64,000 nt of DNA from Risungbinella massiliensis (GTDB lineage: Bacteria > Bacillota > Bacilli > Thermoactinomycetales > Thermoactinomycetaceae). Position 1 is the first letter of the stretch; every line of letters starts with the position of its first letter. Below the pieces are notes generated by a model that was not told the DNA's origin, searched no databases, and saw nothing but the letters and a program-made list of their open reading frames with translations. A program made the translations under genes and the position numbers. Positions 39,165-48,331 of this stretch are shown here, one piece after another. The DNA lies in assembly GCF_000942395.1 (NCBI RefSeq), contig NZ_LN812102.1, forward strand, positions 1,728,155 through 1,792,154, written 5' to 3'.

Positions 39165-39992
39165 TTAATAAAAACTATCTTTTCTTCTAACTACAAGAAG
39201 CGTCGCAAGACTAAAAATGACGATGTAACAGCCGAGTACCGTTAGATTCCAACCTATCAGTTGTGGGGATTCCGCAAGCATCATCGTGATCCCTTGCCAT
39301 TGAATCATCGGGATGGAACTAAAAAAGATCTTCATATATACTGCCTTTTCAAGTAATCTGCTAAAGTATTCCAATATCATGGGATACGAAAAAGAGATTA
39401 GTAGAAAGGAAAGTCCTCCACCGATCGCGGTTGTGGTAGTCTTGCTAATCACTGCGATAAACACCAATACACAAATGAGCGCTACTACTGTCAGATAAGA
39501 GACTCCATAAAATAACAGATTGTAGAGAAGTCCATCTTGTAGAGTAACAAGTTGATCATGATAGAAAAGGTGATACATTTCAGGACTATCAAACATCACA
39601 AATCCAATCGAATAACTCAAGCAAAAATAGACTACAAAAAAGCTTAAGACGAAAAGAAGCAAAACGATCACTTTCGCTAATAATATCTTTCGGAAAGAAT
39701 AGGTTCGAATCATCACCATTCGTAATTGTCCAGAGCGATATTCTTCTGTAATCAGTAACGTAATAAAGACTAGCAATATGGCATTAAACAATGTAAACAA
39801 CATCTCGGCTAATCCAAGTACCGGAAAGTTACCGGCAAATGCATATTGGGCTAAATCGACTGAAGTCACTTCGTTTTGTTTTTGAAAATAAGTAGCAGCG
39901 GCAAACAATCCAACAGGAATTAGAGCAAAGATGATCCATGTAATCCTTCTCTTCCAAAGTCTCTCCCATTCAGCTCGTATAAGTTGCTTCAT
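39165..39992 (-). CDS. ABC-2 type permease
   Basis: 275 aa. MKQLIRAEWERLWKRRITWI, ITEEYRSGQLRMVMIRTYS and six helices match the same permease family as its neighbour, with which it shares the YRSGxLRMVxIR loop pattern. It overlaps the ATPase gene by 4 bases (ATGA-type coupling). Probably a half-channel of a peptide-antibiotic exporter. Confidence 0.88.
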   Translation of the reverse strand: MKQLIRAEWERLWKRRITWIIFALIPVGLFAAATYFQKQNEVTSVDLAQYAFAGNFPVLGLAEMLFTLFNAILLVFITLLITEEYRSGQLRMVMIRTYSFRKILLAKVIVLLLFVLSFFVVYFCLSYSIGFVMFDSPEMYHLFYHDQLVTLQDGLLYNLLFYGVSYLTVVALICVLVFIAVISKTTTTAIGGGLSFLLISFSYPMILEYFSRLLEKAVYMKIFFSSIPMIQWQGITMMLAESPQLIGWNLTVLGCYIVIFSLATLLVVRRKDSFY

Positions 39993-40714
39993 CTTGACAC
40001 CAGCTCGATAAAAGCATCTTCCAAACTTTGCTCTTCGGATGCTAGTTTATTTAAATCTCCACTCCACATTAGCTGACCTTCACGAATCACAACCACTTGA
40101 TCGCAAATCTTTTGTAGTTCATCTAACAAGTGACTGGAAATCAGGATCGTCTTTCCATATTCACGTTTTAATTTCATAATCAACTCACGTAATTCTCGAA
40201 TCCCCATCGGATCCAAACCATTAGCCGGCTCATCCAGAATTAATAGATCAGGGTCACCTAATAATGCCTGAGCAATTCCCAATCGTTGCTTCATTCCGAG
40301 AGAATACGTTCGTACCAGATCATTTTCTCTACCATCTAGTCCAACTATTTCCAGAACATCATGAACTCTTTTCATTCTCTCTTGTTTTGATAAATTTCCA
40401 TGTAGACGACTTAAGTTAACCAAGATATCGCGTCCCGTCATATAAGGGAAAAAGATCGGCGACTCGACAATTGCTCCCACCTGACTTAGTGCCTTTTCTC
40501 TATGTGAAACAACGTTTTGTTTATTGATCAAAATATCTCCTGATGTAGGCTTGATCAGTCCTGTTAACATGCGGATGATCGTGGTTTTCCCTGCTCCATT
40601 TGGACCCAACAAGCCACAAATTACACCTTCATCTACTTGAAAAGATACTTTATTGGTTAAAACTCGACCTCGAACCTTCTTCGTAATATTTTTTAGCTCT
40701 AATACAGTTTTCAT
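39989..40714 (-). CDS. ABC transporter ATPase (bacitracin/lantibiotic exporter type)
   Basis: 241 aa. Walker A GPNGAGKTT, signature YSLGMKQRLGIAQAL, Walker B LLILDEPANGLDPMG, H-loop ISSHLLDEL. Short C-terminus LEDAFIELVSR. It belongs to the BcrA/LanF group, which expels peptide antibiotics from the membrane. First gene of the five-gene operon; AGGAGGG lies 8 bases before ATG. Upstream A/T-rich sequence (40740-40775) contains TATAAA-like boxes that could form the promoter. Confidence 0.93.
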   Translation of the reverse strand: MKTVLELKNITKKVRGRVLTNKVSFQVDEGVICGLLGPNGAGKTTIIRMLTGLIKPTSGDILINKQNVVSHREKALSQVGAIVESPIFFPYMTGRDILVNLSRLHGNLSKQERMKRVHDVLEIVGLDGRENDLVRTYSLGMKQRLGIAQALLGDPDLLILDEPANGLDPMGIRELRELIMKLKREYGKTILISSHLLDELQKICDQVVVIREGQLMWSGDLNKLASEEQSLEDAFIELVSR

Positions 40715-40932
40715 GTAAAATCCCTCCTAAGAAGAATATAGGAGGGATTTATAAAGATTTTATAAAGTTGGCTAAAAATAATAAATAATTGCCTCCATAG
40801 AGACTAATTTTATGATATCCGATGGATATAGTCGTTTGAATCGCTCTGAAAATCCATCAGTTTTGCAAGGTTTAATCACCATGAAATACCATATTAATCT
40901 TGGCAAACTGCACCCAAAATAAAAAATGTATC

Positions 40933-42723
40933 TCAAAAGGCACCATTGATTAATAGGTTATAGTACTCTTCTTCCTCTAAGTCATTACTACTTTTTAAAA
41001 TTTCAATTGTTGATTCCACACTATCCCTTACCATTGGAAATACTTCTTCTAAAGTATTAAAATCATGATCCTCTAGTCTATGTAATACAACAGACATAGT
41101 CGCTTCAATATAATCGCTGAGATGTTTTATAAATAAATTAATATTATAATGCACCTCTGCTGAGTGAACTATTGCATTTCGTACTCGATATAGACGCTGT
41201 AAATGCCGAACCACATTTTCTTTATGGAGTTCAATAACTTTTGAAGCCTTCTTTCCTTCACTCAATATCTCACTTAATTGTCTATACCTATAACCTAATA
41301 GAATGTTTACATTGTAGCAATTGGTAGTGATCCCTTCTTTTTTACTGTTATCTAATAGCAAAGGAAGAGCTTCATAAACTTTTAACCGACCAATCCGAAT
41401 CGAATTTCCGCTTTCCTCTTCTAATATTTCTAAATTACACCTATTACAATCTTCTAAGAAATTTTTCACCAGACTATAGATATAATTGTGAGATGCTGTA
41501 GCTCCAACAACCATCTTTACATTGTCTATTCCACCATCTTTTTCTTTCGTTTGAACAAACGATTCCAATGCAATCCATAGGTTTAAAAAAGTAGATTGAG
41601 GTGCTAATGATTCTTCACTGATACGGTTAAACTCAAATAGACTCTTAATCTTTCGATTTATAGATTCACTATTACTTTTTTTAATTTGTAATCTTATCTT
41701 ATCTAATAAAGTCTCTGGAGCATGATACTTCTTTTTATTTAATACTAATGATACATTAACATTCCTTGTAAATTGCCTTCCATCCGGCCATAACACAATT
41801 GGTGTTTTATTAATTTCAGGTAACACATACCCATAAAACCGAAGTATGTCTATTTTTTGTATAACTTGAAGCCAAGCAGAGTTAATCGCTGAATGCTGAT
41901 CAAATACTCTCACTATTACACGAAGATATTCTCGATCGGAAGATATATGAGAGATTAATTTACTATCCGAATATTCCATCAAGACAGTATCTCCATTTAA
42001 TAAATCAAGTTCGAAGTCTAACATCTTTGCTTGTAACCCTTTTGATGGAGGAGATTCAAAGCGGAATAGGCAAATATAGTCGTTTGGATCGCTTAAAATA
42101 GTCTTTATAAATATTTCCCATTTCTCGCTATCATCGCGTTGCGGTAATAAATTTTCCTTGATTAACTCATATAACTTTACTATTGACCAACCTTTCCCTA
42201 AAAGTTCACTTACTAAGATAAGAATAAGGTTGTCGATTTCTTTTAATTCCTTAACTTTTATATTACTGATAGATTCACTCTCGAATAACAATACTTTTAT
42301 TCTTTTTACAATCCATTCTAAATAACAAGTATCAAGATATCGGATGACATAGCCTAACTGATATACAATTGAATGCATCTGAGGTTTTTGTGTTGCTTTT
42401 GGACACGAACTTAGGCTTCTTATAATAATCTTGTGGTGAGTTTTAGCTTCTCTTTTTAATAGATCATCAGATTCTACAATCGATCTCGCTTCGTCAATAA
42501 CTAATTTCAAGTGATGATCATTACATTTGATATCACCATTTAGCATTCCTTCGCATACATAAACAACTTCTTTTAATGCTTGATGAGAATTTAGATATCT
42601 TACAGAATATTTACTATGTGTGTTAGTATTAAGTAATTCTAACCATCTTTGAATAAAAAAAATTTGATTGGTGTCAAAGTTGTTATTCTTATTAATATCT
42701 TTGTTATTCAAACCTTTTTCCAA
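40933..42723 (-). CDS. Large HEPN-domain protein, candidate anti-phage RNase
   Basis: 596 aa starting at TTG 42723 with TGAGGTG upstream. The C-terminal part has an ApeA/HEPN-like pattern: FLNLWIALESFVQTKEKDGG, and the RX4H motif RNAIVH (Arg515 to His520) in a helix followed by two long helices. HEPN domains with this motif are often metal-free RNases in abortive-infection and toxin systems. The first 350 residues are mostly helical with no known motif; a strand-rich middle (FYGYVLPEINKTPIVLWPDG) precedes the HEPN part. Very A/T-rich and distinct from neighbours, which suggests transfer. A small RNA candidate is transcribed divergently from its leader. Defence function is inference. Confidence 0.7.
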   Translation of the reverse strand: MEKGLNNKDINKNNNFDTNQIFFIQRWLELLNTNTHSKYSVRYLNSHQALKEVVYVCEGMLNGDIKCNDHHLKLVIDEARSIVESDDLLKREAKTHHKIIIRSLSSCPKATQKPQMHSIVYQLGYVIRYLDTCYLEWIVKRIKVLLFESESISNIKVKELKEIDNLILILVSELLGKGWSIVKLYELIKENLLPQRDDSEKWEIFIKTILSDPNDYICLFRFESPPSKGLQAKMLDFELDLLNGDTVLMEYSDSKLISHISSDREYLRVIVRVFDQHSAINSAWLQVIQKIDILRFYGYVLPEINKTPIVLWPDGRQFTRNVNVSLVLNKKKYHAPETLLDKIRLQIKKSNSESINRKIKSLFEFNRISEESLAPQSTFLNLWIALESFVQTKEKDGGIDNVKMVVGATASHNYIYSLVKNFLEDCNRCNLEILEEESGNSIRIGRLKVYEALPLLLDNSKKEGITTNCYNVNILLGYRYRQLSEILSEGKKASKVIELHKENVVRHLQRLYRVRNAIVHSAEVHYNINLFIKHLSDYIEATMSVVLHRLEDHDFNTLEEVFPMVRDSVESTIEILKSSNDLEEEEYYNLLINGAF

Positions 42724-42741
42724 TTTAACACCTCATTGTTA

Positions 42742-42770
42742 TTGACATTTTTTATAAACATGTATAAAAT
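42742..42770 (+). promoter_or_regulatory. Near-consensus sigma-A promoter of a small RNA
   Basis: -35 TTGACA (perfect), 17-base spacer, -10 TAAAAT. The spacer and -10 include an inverted repeat TTTATA-AACATG-TATAAA (42751-42768), which could be an operator shared with the divergent HEPN gene. Confidence 0.65.
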
Positions 42771-42776
42771 GATCAA

Positions 42777-42862
42777 ACAAGAATAAAAATATTTTTGATA
42801 ACAAAGGAGCTCCAATGGATTTGAGGATTTTCCCAACCCATTGATAAAGCTCCTTTTTTTAT
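42777..42862 (+). ncRNA. Candidate small RNA divergent from the HEPN gene
   Basis: A strong promoter leads in 35 bases to a terminator-type hairpin: AAAGGAGCT / AGCTCCTTT (42803-42811, 42848-42856) with inner CAATGG / CCATTG, and then T7. No reading frame of use lies between. Expected length about 85 nt. The sequence GGAGCT in the 5' arm could mask ribosome binding sites. The remaining gap to 43100 holds the hscC promoter region and no other gene. Confidence 0.5.
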
Positions 42863-43100
42863 TTTACAACACATATCTTCTTCTTTCTTTTAAACACTTT
42901 TTCCACAGACTAACTTTCCCCATACTCTATCCTTCTTCCAATTAATTTACAAGTGTTAAGTTTCAGAAATAATCTCCTTTCTAATCCCCTCTCAAAATCA
43001 ATTGTACAAATATAATAATCATTTAAAGATTACTACTTTTTTCTAACAGATTCTTCTATAGTAAACTATGTTTATATAAACAAGAGAGAGGGGAACATTC

Positions 43101-44804
43101 TTGACGACCATAGGAATTGATTTAGGTACAACCAATAGTTTGGTAGCCTATTGGACAGACCAAGGACCTGTTATTATACCAAATGTACTTGGAGAACGGC
43201 TGACACCATCTGTTGTGAGCATCGATGAGAACGGTGAAATTTTGGTGGGTCGCATAGCGCAAGAACGGCTTATTACCCACCCACTTGTCACAGCCTCCAC
43301 ATTTAAACGATTCATGGGAACTGAGAAAAAATATAACCTCGGCAAGCACTCCTTTTCCCCTGAAGAGCTCTCTTCCTTCGTTATAAAATCGTTAAAAGCA
43401 GATGCGGAAGCCTACTTAGGTGAATCGATCACCGAAGCGGTAATCAGTGTACCTGCTTATTTTAATGACACTCAACGAAAAGCAACGAAGTATGCTGCGG
43501 AGATTGCTGGCTTAAAGGTAGAACGGCTTATTAGTGAACCTACGGCAGCAGCGATCGCCTATGGTCTACATCAGGAACAATCCGAAACCAAATTTCTCGT
43601 ATTTGACTTGGGTGGTGGTACCTTTGACGTCTCCATCCTAGAATTTTTCGAAGGCATTATGGATGTTAAATCGATCGCTGGGGACAACTTCCTCGGCGGA
43701 GAAGACTTTACGGAACTCTTAGTCTCCCATTTTATCGAGACTCATAAAATCGAGGTGAATTCCTTAGATTCGAAAACAAGATCCTCGATACATAAACAGG
43801 CGGAATTATGTAAGTATGCATTGGGGCAAGAGTCATTCGGAAAGATGAGCATTGTAATCGACGACAAACCATATGAAATCCAGCTTCATCGTACTGAATT
43901 TGAAAAATTGGCACACCCGCTTTTAGTACGTTTGCGTCAGCCTATTGAACGAGCTCTGCGAGATGCCTCCTTGTCCTCCAAAGATCTCGATGCGGTGATT
44001 CTAATCGGAGGCGCAACCCGAATGCCGCTTATCAAGTCCGTTATCGCCAAAATGTTTGGGCGAATGCCATATACCAATATCAATCCTGATGAAGCAGTCG
44101 CATTGGGCACTGCGATTCAAGTAGCTCTGAAGCAACGAAACCAAGCATTAGAAGAAATGGTGTTAACTGATGTTTGCCCATATTCACTGGGGACAGATAT
44201 TTCGCAGGAATTGGGGAGTGGCAAAATAGAAAGCGGATATTTCTTCCCTATTATTGAACGTAATACTCCTATTCCGGTCAGCCGCATTGAGCGGTTCCAT
44301 ACGATGCACGATAATCAAAAAATAGTAAGTATTGGGATCTACCAAGGGGAAAGCCGTCGAGTAGCAAATAATATTAAACTTGGTGAACTAAAAGTTACCG
44401 TTCCGCCAGGTCCTGCGGGTAGTCAAACAGTGGACGTGCGGTATACCTACGATATTAACGGTATTCTTGAAGTGGAAGTAATTAGTTCCTCTACAGGGGA
44501 GAAAAAACGAACCATTATTGAAAAAAACGAAGGTACGCTCACGAAAGAAGAGATCGAAGCACGGCTACTAGAACTACAAGATATTAAAGTTCACCCACGG
44601 GATCGAACGGAAAACAGGCTGCTTCTCGCCAAAGGAGAACGGCTCTATGAAGAAGCTATTGGCGATATGCGGAAACAAATTATGTTTATCTTACAGCAAT
44701 TCGAAAGCGTCCTTGCCACCCAAAACGATCGAGAAATTAAGAAAGCAGCGGAAATATTGAAAGAACAGCTGGAACTGATTGAAAAGAGGATGGAAACCCT
44801 ATGA
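43101..44804 (+). CDS. hscC: Hsp70-family chaperone HscC-like
   Basis: 567 aa, shorter than DnaK (about 610) because the C-terminal lid is reduced. TTG start with GAGGGG 7 bases upstream. ATPase domain: phosphate 1 GIDLGTTNSLVAY, phosphate 2 FDLGGGTFDVS, adenosine motif VILIGGATRMPLI. Then the beta-sandwich substrate domain, starting near DVCPYSLGTDI, and a coiled C-terminus. It differs from DnaK by the compact lid and by coupling to a J-protein gene (4-base overlap) and a DUF1266 gene, as in the E. coli hscC-djlC-ybeU locus. Client proteins are unknown. Confidence 0.85.
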   Translation: MTTIGIDLGTTNSLVAYWTDQGPVIIPNVLGERLTPSVVSIDENGEILVGRIAQERLITHPLVTASTFKRFMGTEKKYNLGKHSFSPEELSSFVIKSLKADAEAYLGESITEAVISVPAYFNDTQRKATKYAAEIAGLKVERLISEPTAAAIAYGLHQEQSETKFLVFDLGGGTFDVSILEFFEGIMDVKSIAGDNFLGGEDFTELLVSHFIETHKIEVNSLDSKTRSSIHKQAELCKYALGQESFGKMSIVIDDKPYEIQLHRTEFEKLAHPLLVRLRQPIERALRDASLSSKDLDAVILIGGATRMPLIKSVIAKMFGRMPYTNINPDEAVALGTAIQVALKQRNQALEEMVLTDVCPYSLGTDISQELGSGKIESGYFFPIIERNTPIPVSRIERFHTMHDNQKIVSIGIYQGESRRVANNIKLGELKVTVPPGPAGSQTVDVRYTYDINGILEVEVISSSTGEKKRTIIEKNEGTLTKEEIEARLLELQDIKVHPRDRTENRLLLAKGERLYEEAIGDMRKQIMFILQQFESVLATQNDREIKKAAEILKEQLELIEKRMETL

Positions 44805-46081
44805 CCATTTGGAAAATATTAGGGATCGAGCCTACAGAAAACCTTTCGGTCATTAAAAGAGCTTATGCCAAAAAACTAAAAGTCCATCACCCCGAGGATG
44901 ATCCCGAAGGCTATCAAAAACTCAGGGAAGCCTATGACAGTGCAATCAAACAGGCAAAAATGATGCTCGTCCAACCGGCATCACTCGAATACGAAGAACC
45001 AGATGAGGTTGAATTGGAAGAGGCGCTACCTAACAGAATCAATCTTACAAGTGATATTGACTTTGATTCTCAGCCAAAGCATCCTCTCGATGTATTTATG
45101 CAAGAAGTAGAGGAACTATATGCTGATTTCTTTTCCCGTATCAACTCTGACAAGTGGAAGAAACTACTGGATTCAGACATTGTTTGGAATGTAGAACAGA
45201 ACGAAGCTCTCCAAGACCGATTAATCTATTTCTTGGAGGATCATCACTATCTACCTCAACCCATTTGGGAACTATTTGATAGCATGTTTCATTGGAGCGA
45301 TCAGGAAAATGAGCTGGACCATCGATACGATGAGGAGTTCATTGAATATGTACGACGGCAGATCAACGGCACGAGAGAAATGCGCTACGACTTTTTTAAG
45401 AAAATAGACAACCTAGATTATGAAGAGTTCCTTGAACTACGGGAAAAAGCACAAAGTGCCCTAATGATTAATGATCTAGATGATGCAAAAGATTATCTTG
45501 ACGAAGCATTTCAACTCTATCCAGATGATCCCGACCTGCTTTTGATGCAAGGGAGTTATTATCTACGGAATAAGGATACTGATCAAGCATTAGAGTCGTT
45601 CAACCATGTACTTCGTATTCACCCAGACGATCTCGATGCACGTAAACATAGAGCTCGTATTCGGTACAATTCGGACCAGTTCTCCAAAGCCATAGAGGAT
45701 TGCGAACATATTCTTTCCCTCTTACCTGAAAATACAGATGCGTTATCCCTCATCGGAAAAAGTTATATGAAACTAGGTGACATAGAGAACGCCAAGCAAC
45801 GATTTACCAAAGTGTTAGAGTTAGATCTATTCCATATTGAAGCTCGCATATTATTAAATGAGATTAGCAATCCAACCACGAGTGGAATAAAACCTACTAA
45901 TCAAAAAAACCAATGGATTAGCACTTTATTTTATTATCTTTTGATGTTGATGAGGAGAAGTTGGGTATATGTATTGCCTTATTTTATATTGACAATGATC
46001 ATCCCAGATCCATATGACCTTCTCCTTCTCATTCCGTTTCTCTGGGAAGCTTGGAAATCTTATCGCACCTTTGTATTTTGA
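44801..46081 (+). CDS. Membrane-tethered J-domain protein with TPR repeats (DjlC-like)
   Basis: 426 aa. Residues 1-60 are a J-domain (WKILGIEPTENLSVIKRAYA). The catalytic tripeptide is HPE (30-32) where ordinary J-proteins have HPD; HPE is usual for J-proteins linked to HscC, as in EDDPEGYQKLREAYD. TPR repeats follow at about 220-350 (DLDDAKDYLDEAFQLYPDD and NKDTDQALESFNHVLRIHPD), and a hydrophobic tail (about 375-420) anchors it in the membrane. It overlaps hscC by 4 bases and is the natural cochaperone of that Hsp70. Confidence 0.85.
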   Translation: MTIWKILGIEPTENLSVIKRAYAKKLKVHHPEDDPEGYQKLREAYDSAIKQAKMMLVQPASLEYEEPDEVELEEALPNRINLTSDIDFDSQPKHPLDVFMQEVEELYADFFSRINSDKWKKLLDSDIVWNVEQNEALQDRLIYFLEDHHYLPQPIWELFDSMFHWSDQENELDHRYDEEFIEYVRRQINGTREMRYDFFKKIDNLDYEEFLELREKAQSALMINDLDDAKDYLDEAFQLYPDDPDLLLMQGSYYLRNKDTDQALESFNHVLRIHPDDLDARKHRARIRYNSDQFSKAIEDCEHILSLLPENTDALSLIGKSYMKLGDIENAKQRFTKVLELDLFHIEARILLNEISNPTTSGIKPTNQKNQWISTLFYYLLMLMRRSWVYVLPYFILTMIIPDPYDLLLLIPFLWEAWKSYRTFVF

Positions 46082-46109
46082 ATAAAATTTACTAAGTGAG
46101 GTATCTAGT

Positions 46110-46817
46110 ATGACCAAACGTTACAGTCGAAAACAACGGAAAACGCTAGAATCTTACTTCCGCTGTCTTTCAGCAGCCTGTATCGAAAGTAATACTCTAC
46201 CATATTACTTTACTAATCATGAATTTTCGTTGATCCGAGACCGTTGGATCGGAAAACGGTTATTCAGTCTCGCATTATCTAAGTGGGGTATCTCAAACGG
46301 TCCAGAACTAAAACAACAGATTGATTGGTTCCTCCACCAAGGCGTACGTCAAGAATTCAAAGAATACCGCAATCAGATGACAGCTCTTACGGAAACGGCT
46401 CGCACTCAATACATCGAGTCTTCAAAAGAGGAAGCCCATTATGGAAAGTTATATCAAGTAAACTCTGGAATACAATCATTGCCTCCTGCTGGAATCTTTG
46501 CATTTGATTTAGCTTGGGTAATTCACTTATGTCGCATCGGTCGATCGCTTCGCTACTTATCAAAAGGAGAAGCATGGGATCGGATGATTCAAGCCTCTCA
46601 GCTCGCACAACAATCCTACTCTACATGGAGCGAATATCTGAATGCTTTTCTAGTAGGCAGGTTATTTCATGAATCAGAAGTAAACTTCAACTCTTCTGGA
46701 GGAAAAAACGTGGCTTCTTATATATCGATCTTGCTGTATTCACCTAAATCTCCACTATTAAAATTAGAGTGGAACCATCCATTATTTAAGGGAATAGACG
46801 AAAAAAGGGTCGGTTAG
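46110..46817 (+). CDS. DUF1266 domain protein (YbeU/YbeR-like)
   Basis: 235-aa soluble protein. GIFAFDLAWVIHLCRIGRSL, then YLSKGEAWDRMIQASQLAQQ and SYSTWSEYLNAFLVGRLFHE match DUF1266. YbeU and YbeR of the E. coli hscC locus carry the same domain, so this completes a conserved three-gene chaperone module. Its stop codon lies inside the stem of the terminator. The family has no known function; it may be the client or an adaptor. Confidence 0.85.
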   Translation: MTKRYSRKQRKTLESYFRCLSAACIESNTLPYYFTNHEFSLIRDRWIGKRLFSLALSKWGISNGPELKQQIDWFLHQGVRQEFKEYRNQMTALTETARTQYIESSKEEAHYGKLYQVNSGIQSLPPAGIFAFDLAWVIHLCRIGRSLRYLSKGEAWDRMIQASQLAQQSYSTWSEYLNAFLVGRLFHESEVNFNSSGGKNVASYISILLYSPKSPLLKLEWNHPLFKGIDEKRVG

Positions 46818-46834
46818 GATATCTAACCGACCCT
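46806..46834 (+). terminator. Bidirectional terminator between hscC module and bcrC
   Basis: Perfect 12-bp stem AGGGTCGGTTAG / CTAACCGACCCT with a 5-base loop, A-rich before and A-rich after. It serves the minus strand best (bcrC) and may also stop the plus-strand module. Confidence 0.75.
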
Positions 46835-46862
46835 AAAAAATATCACAGAAACTCGATCGTCT

Positions 46863-47462
46863 TTAATAATTTCTAGATCTCTTACTAGAAGGAAGCATAT
46901 ATTGTTCTGCTCTATCGTAAAGAGCAATTAGTTGTTTTGTAAAAGAGAACTTCGGCTCCATCCAATATACCAATAAGGCAGCCACCATACCAAAAAGAGC
47001 TCCCACTGCAACATCAATAGGATAGTGTACTCCTACCCAAATACGAGAGATCCCTACACAGAATGCCAAGACAAGCCAAGGCCATCCACTCTTTTTGTTC
47101 GCAAGCCAAAAAGAGAAACAAAAGGAAAAGAACAGAATCGTGTGGTCACTTGGAAATGAATTATCTATCTCATGCTCAACTAATTTACTGACATTTGATA
47201 AAACGGCAAATGGTTGATAATGAGAATGGAGAAGACCAGCTATTTTCCCAGCTATTTCAGCCAGAATAAAGGCTACTCCGCCACGAATGACCATTACTCT
47301 ATTTCCATTATGGTAAGTAAACCAGTATACGACAATGCTCAAAGCCAACAAATACAATGTATATTCTGCTACAAAGATCACAACTGGATTTAGTGACGAA
47401 AATTCTTTACCCAAATCATTAATGGCGCGAAAGACATCTATATTGAATTGAGGAATGGACAT
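46863..47462 (-). CDS. bcrC: BcrC-like undecaprenyl-diphosphatase (PAP2 family)
   Basis: 199 aa with five membrane helices. Hydrolyses undecaprenyl diphosphate outside the membrane, which removes the target of bacitracin and recycles the lipid carrier. Motif 2 SFPSDH (102-107) and motif 3 SRIWVGVHYP with Arg140 and His146 are intact. Motif 1, normally RPF, reads HYQPF here: Gln83 replaces the phosphate-binding Arg. The gene closes the order regulator, kinase, BcrA, BcrB, BcrC. Activity may be reduced or tuned. Confidence 0.85.
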   Translation of the reverse strand: MSIPQFNIDVFRAINDLGKEFSSLNPVVIFVAEYTLYLLALSIVVYWFTYHNGNRVMVIRGGVAFILAEIAGKIAGLLHSHYQPFAVLSNVSKLVEHEIDNSFPSDHTILFFSFCFSFWLANKKSGWPWLVLAFCVGISRIWVGVHYPIDVAVGALFGMVAALLVYWMEPKFSFTKQLIALYDRAEQYMLPSSKRSRNY

Positions 47463-47599
47463 TTTGACCCCTTCTTATTTCATAATATTTAGAATAATTT
47501 GTCTATTTTATTTCTAGTACGACTTTTCCATCTCTAGAGATTTTTCTAAACATGAATAAGCCGTCTCCATCATTCAGTTGATAATGTTCCTAGTATCCC

Positions 47600-48331
47600 C
47601 TAATGTATATCTGCTTTTTGGAAGTAGACGATCGTTGCAATGAAGCCAACCAAGGATGTAGCTGCAATACCAAAATACGAATACTCTGGGGGATAGGTCG
47701 CAAGTAGAGTCTTGTTAGCTATATCCCCTGCCGCTGCCCATGGAAACAAACCTCGATGTTCCGAATTACCAGACATAACATTTAATAACGTAGCGAGGAT
47801 TGTTAGAATAATCGGCGGTACATAGTTCTTCGTTATAAGGGTGATCCAAATGACAGGACTTGATAAAATAAAACAAAGTACTCCGCCAACCATTGCTTTT
47901 TGAAAAGATTCTATGAATAGAGAGTTACTAAGTCCATCAAATTGTGCTAGTAAACCGAAGATCAAAGTGAGAGACCAGGAAACAAAAGTTAATACCATAA
48001 TCCACATGAAGAGCAGGATACATTTGCTCAAAAGAAATTTCATACGTGATACAGGGATAGTTAGTAAATTTTTCAAAGTATCTTCTACATATTCTCGATT
48101 AAATAGATAGGCTGTGACTACTCCATATAATGGGACTCCTATGACTAAAACCGTGTATAAATTCGTTTGATAAAAAAGCTCATCAAACAGGACCGGTTCT
48201 ACAACTTCGTCTTGCGTAATATAGGATCCTATCACCACAATAAAAGGGGCTACTGCTGCTCCAATGATACTGATTAGGAACATGTAGGATCGTTTTAGCT
48301 TTAAAAGTTCTGTATATAGGAGATTAACCAA
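47600..48331 (-). CDS. bcrB: ABC-2 permease, BcrB-like
   Basis: About 243 aa from TTG 48331, chosen because GGAGGTGG lies 8 bases upstream inside the end of bcrA; an in-frame TTG at 48346 has no such site. Six membrane helices; LLYTELLKLKRSYMFLISII and FNREYVEDTLKNLLTIPVSR are typical of bacitracin exporter permeases. It works with BcrA at 48324-49244. Confidence 0.88.
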   Translation of the reverse strand: MVNLLYTELLKLKRSYMFLISIIGAAVAPFIVVIGSYITQDEVVEPVLFDELFYQTNLYTVLVIGVPLYGVVTAYLFNREYVEDTLKNLLTIPVSRMKFLLSKCILLFMWIMVLTFVSWSLTLIFGLLAQFDGLSNSLFIESFQKAMVGGVLCFILSSPVIWITLITKNYVPPIILTILATLLNVMSGNSEHRGLFPWAAAGDIANKTLLATYPPEYSYFGIAATSLVGFIATIVYFQKADIH

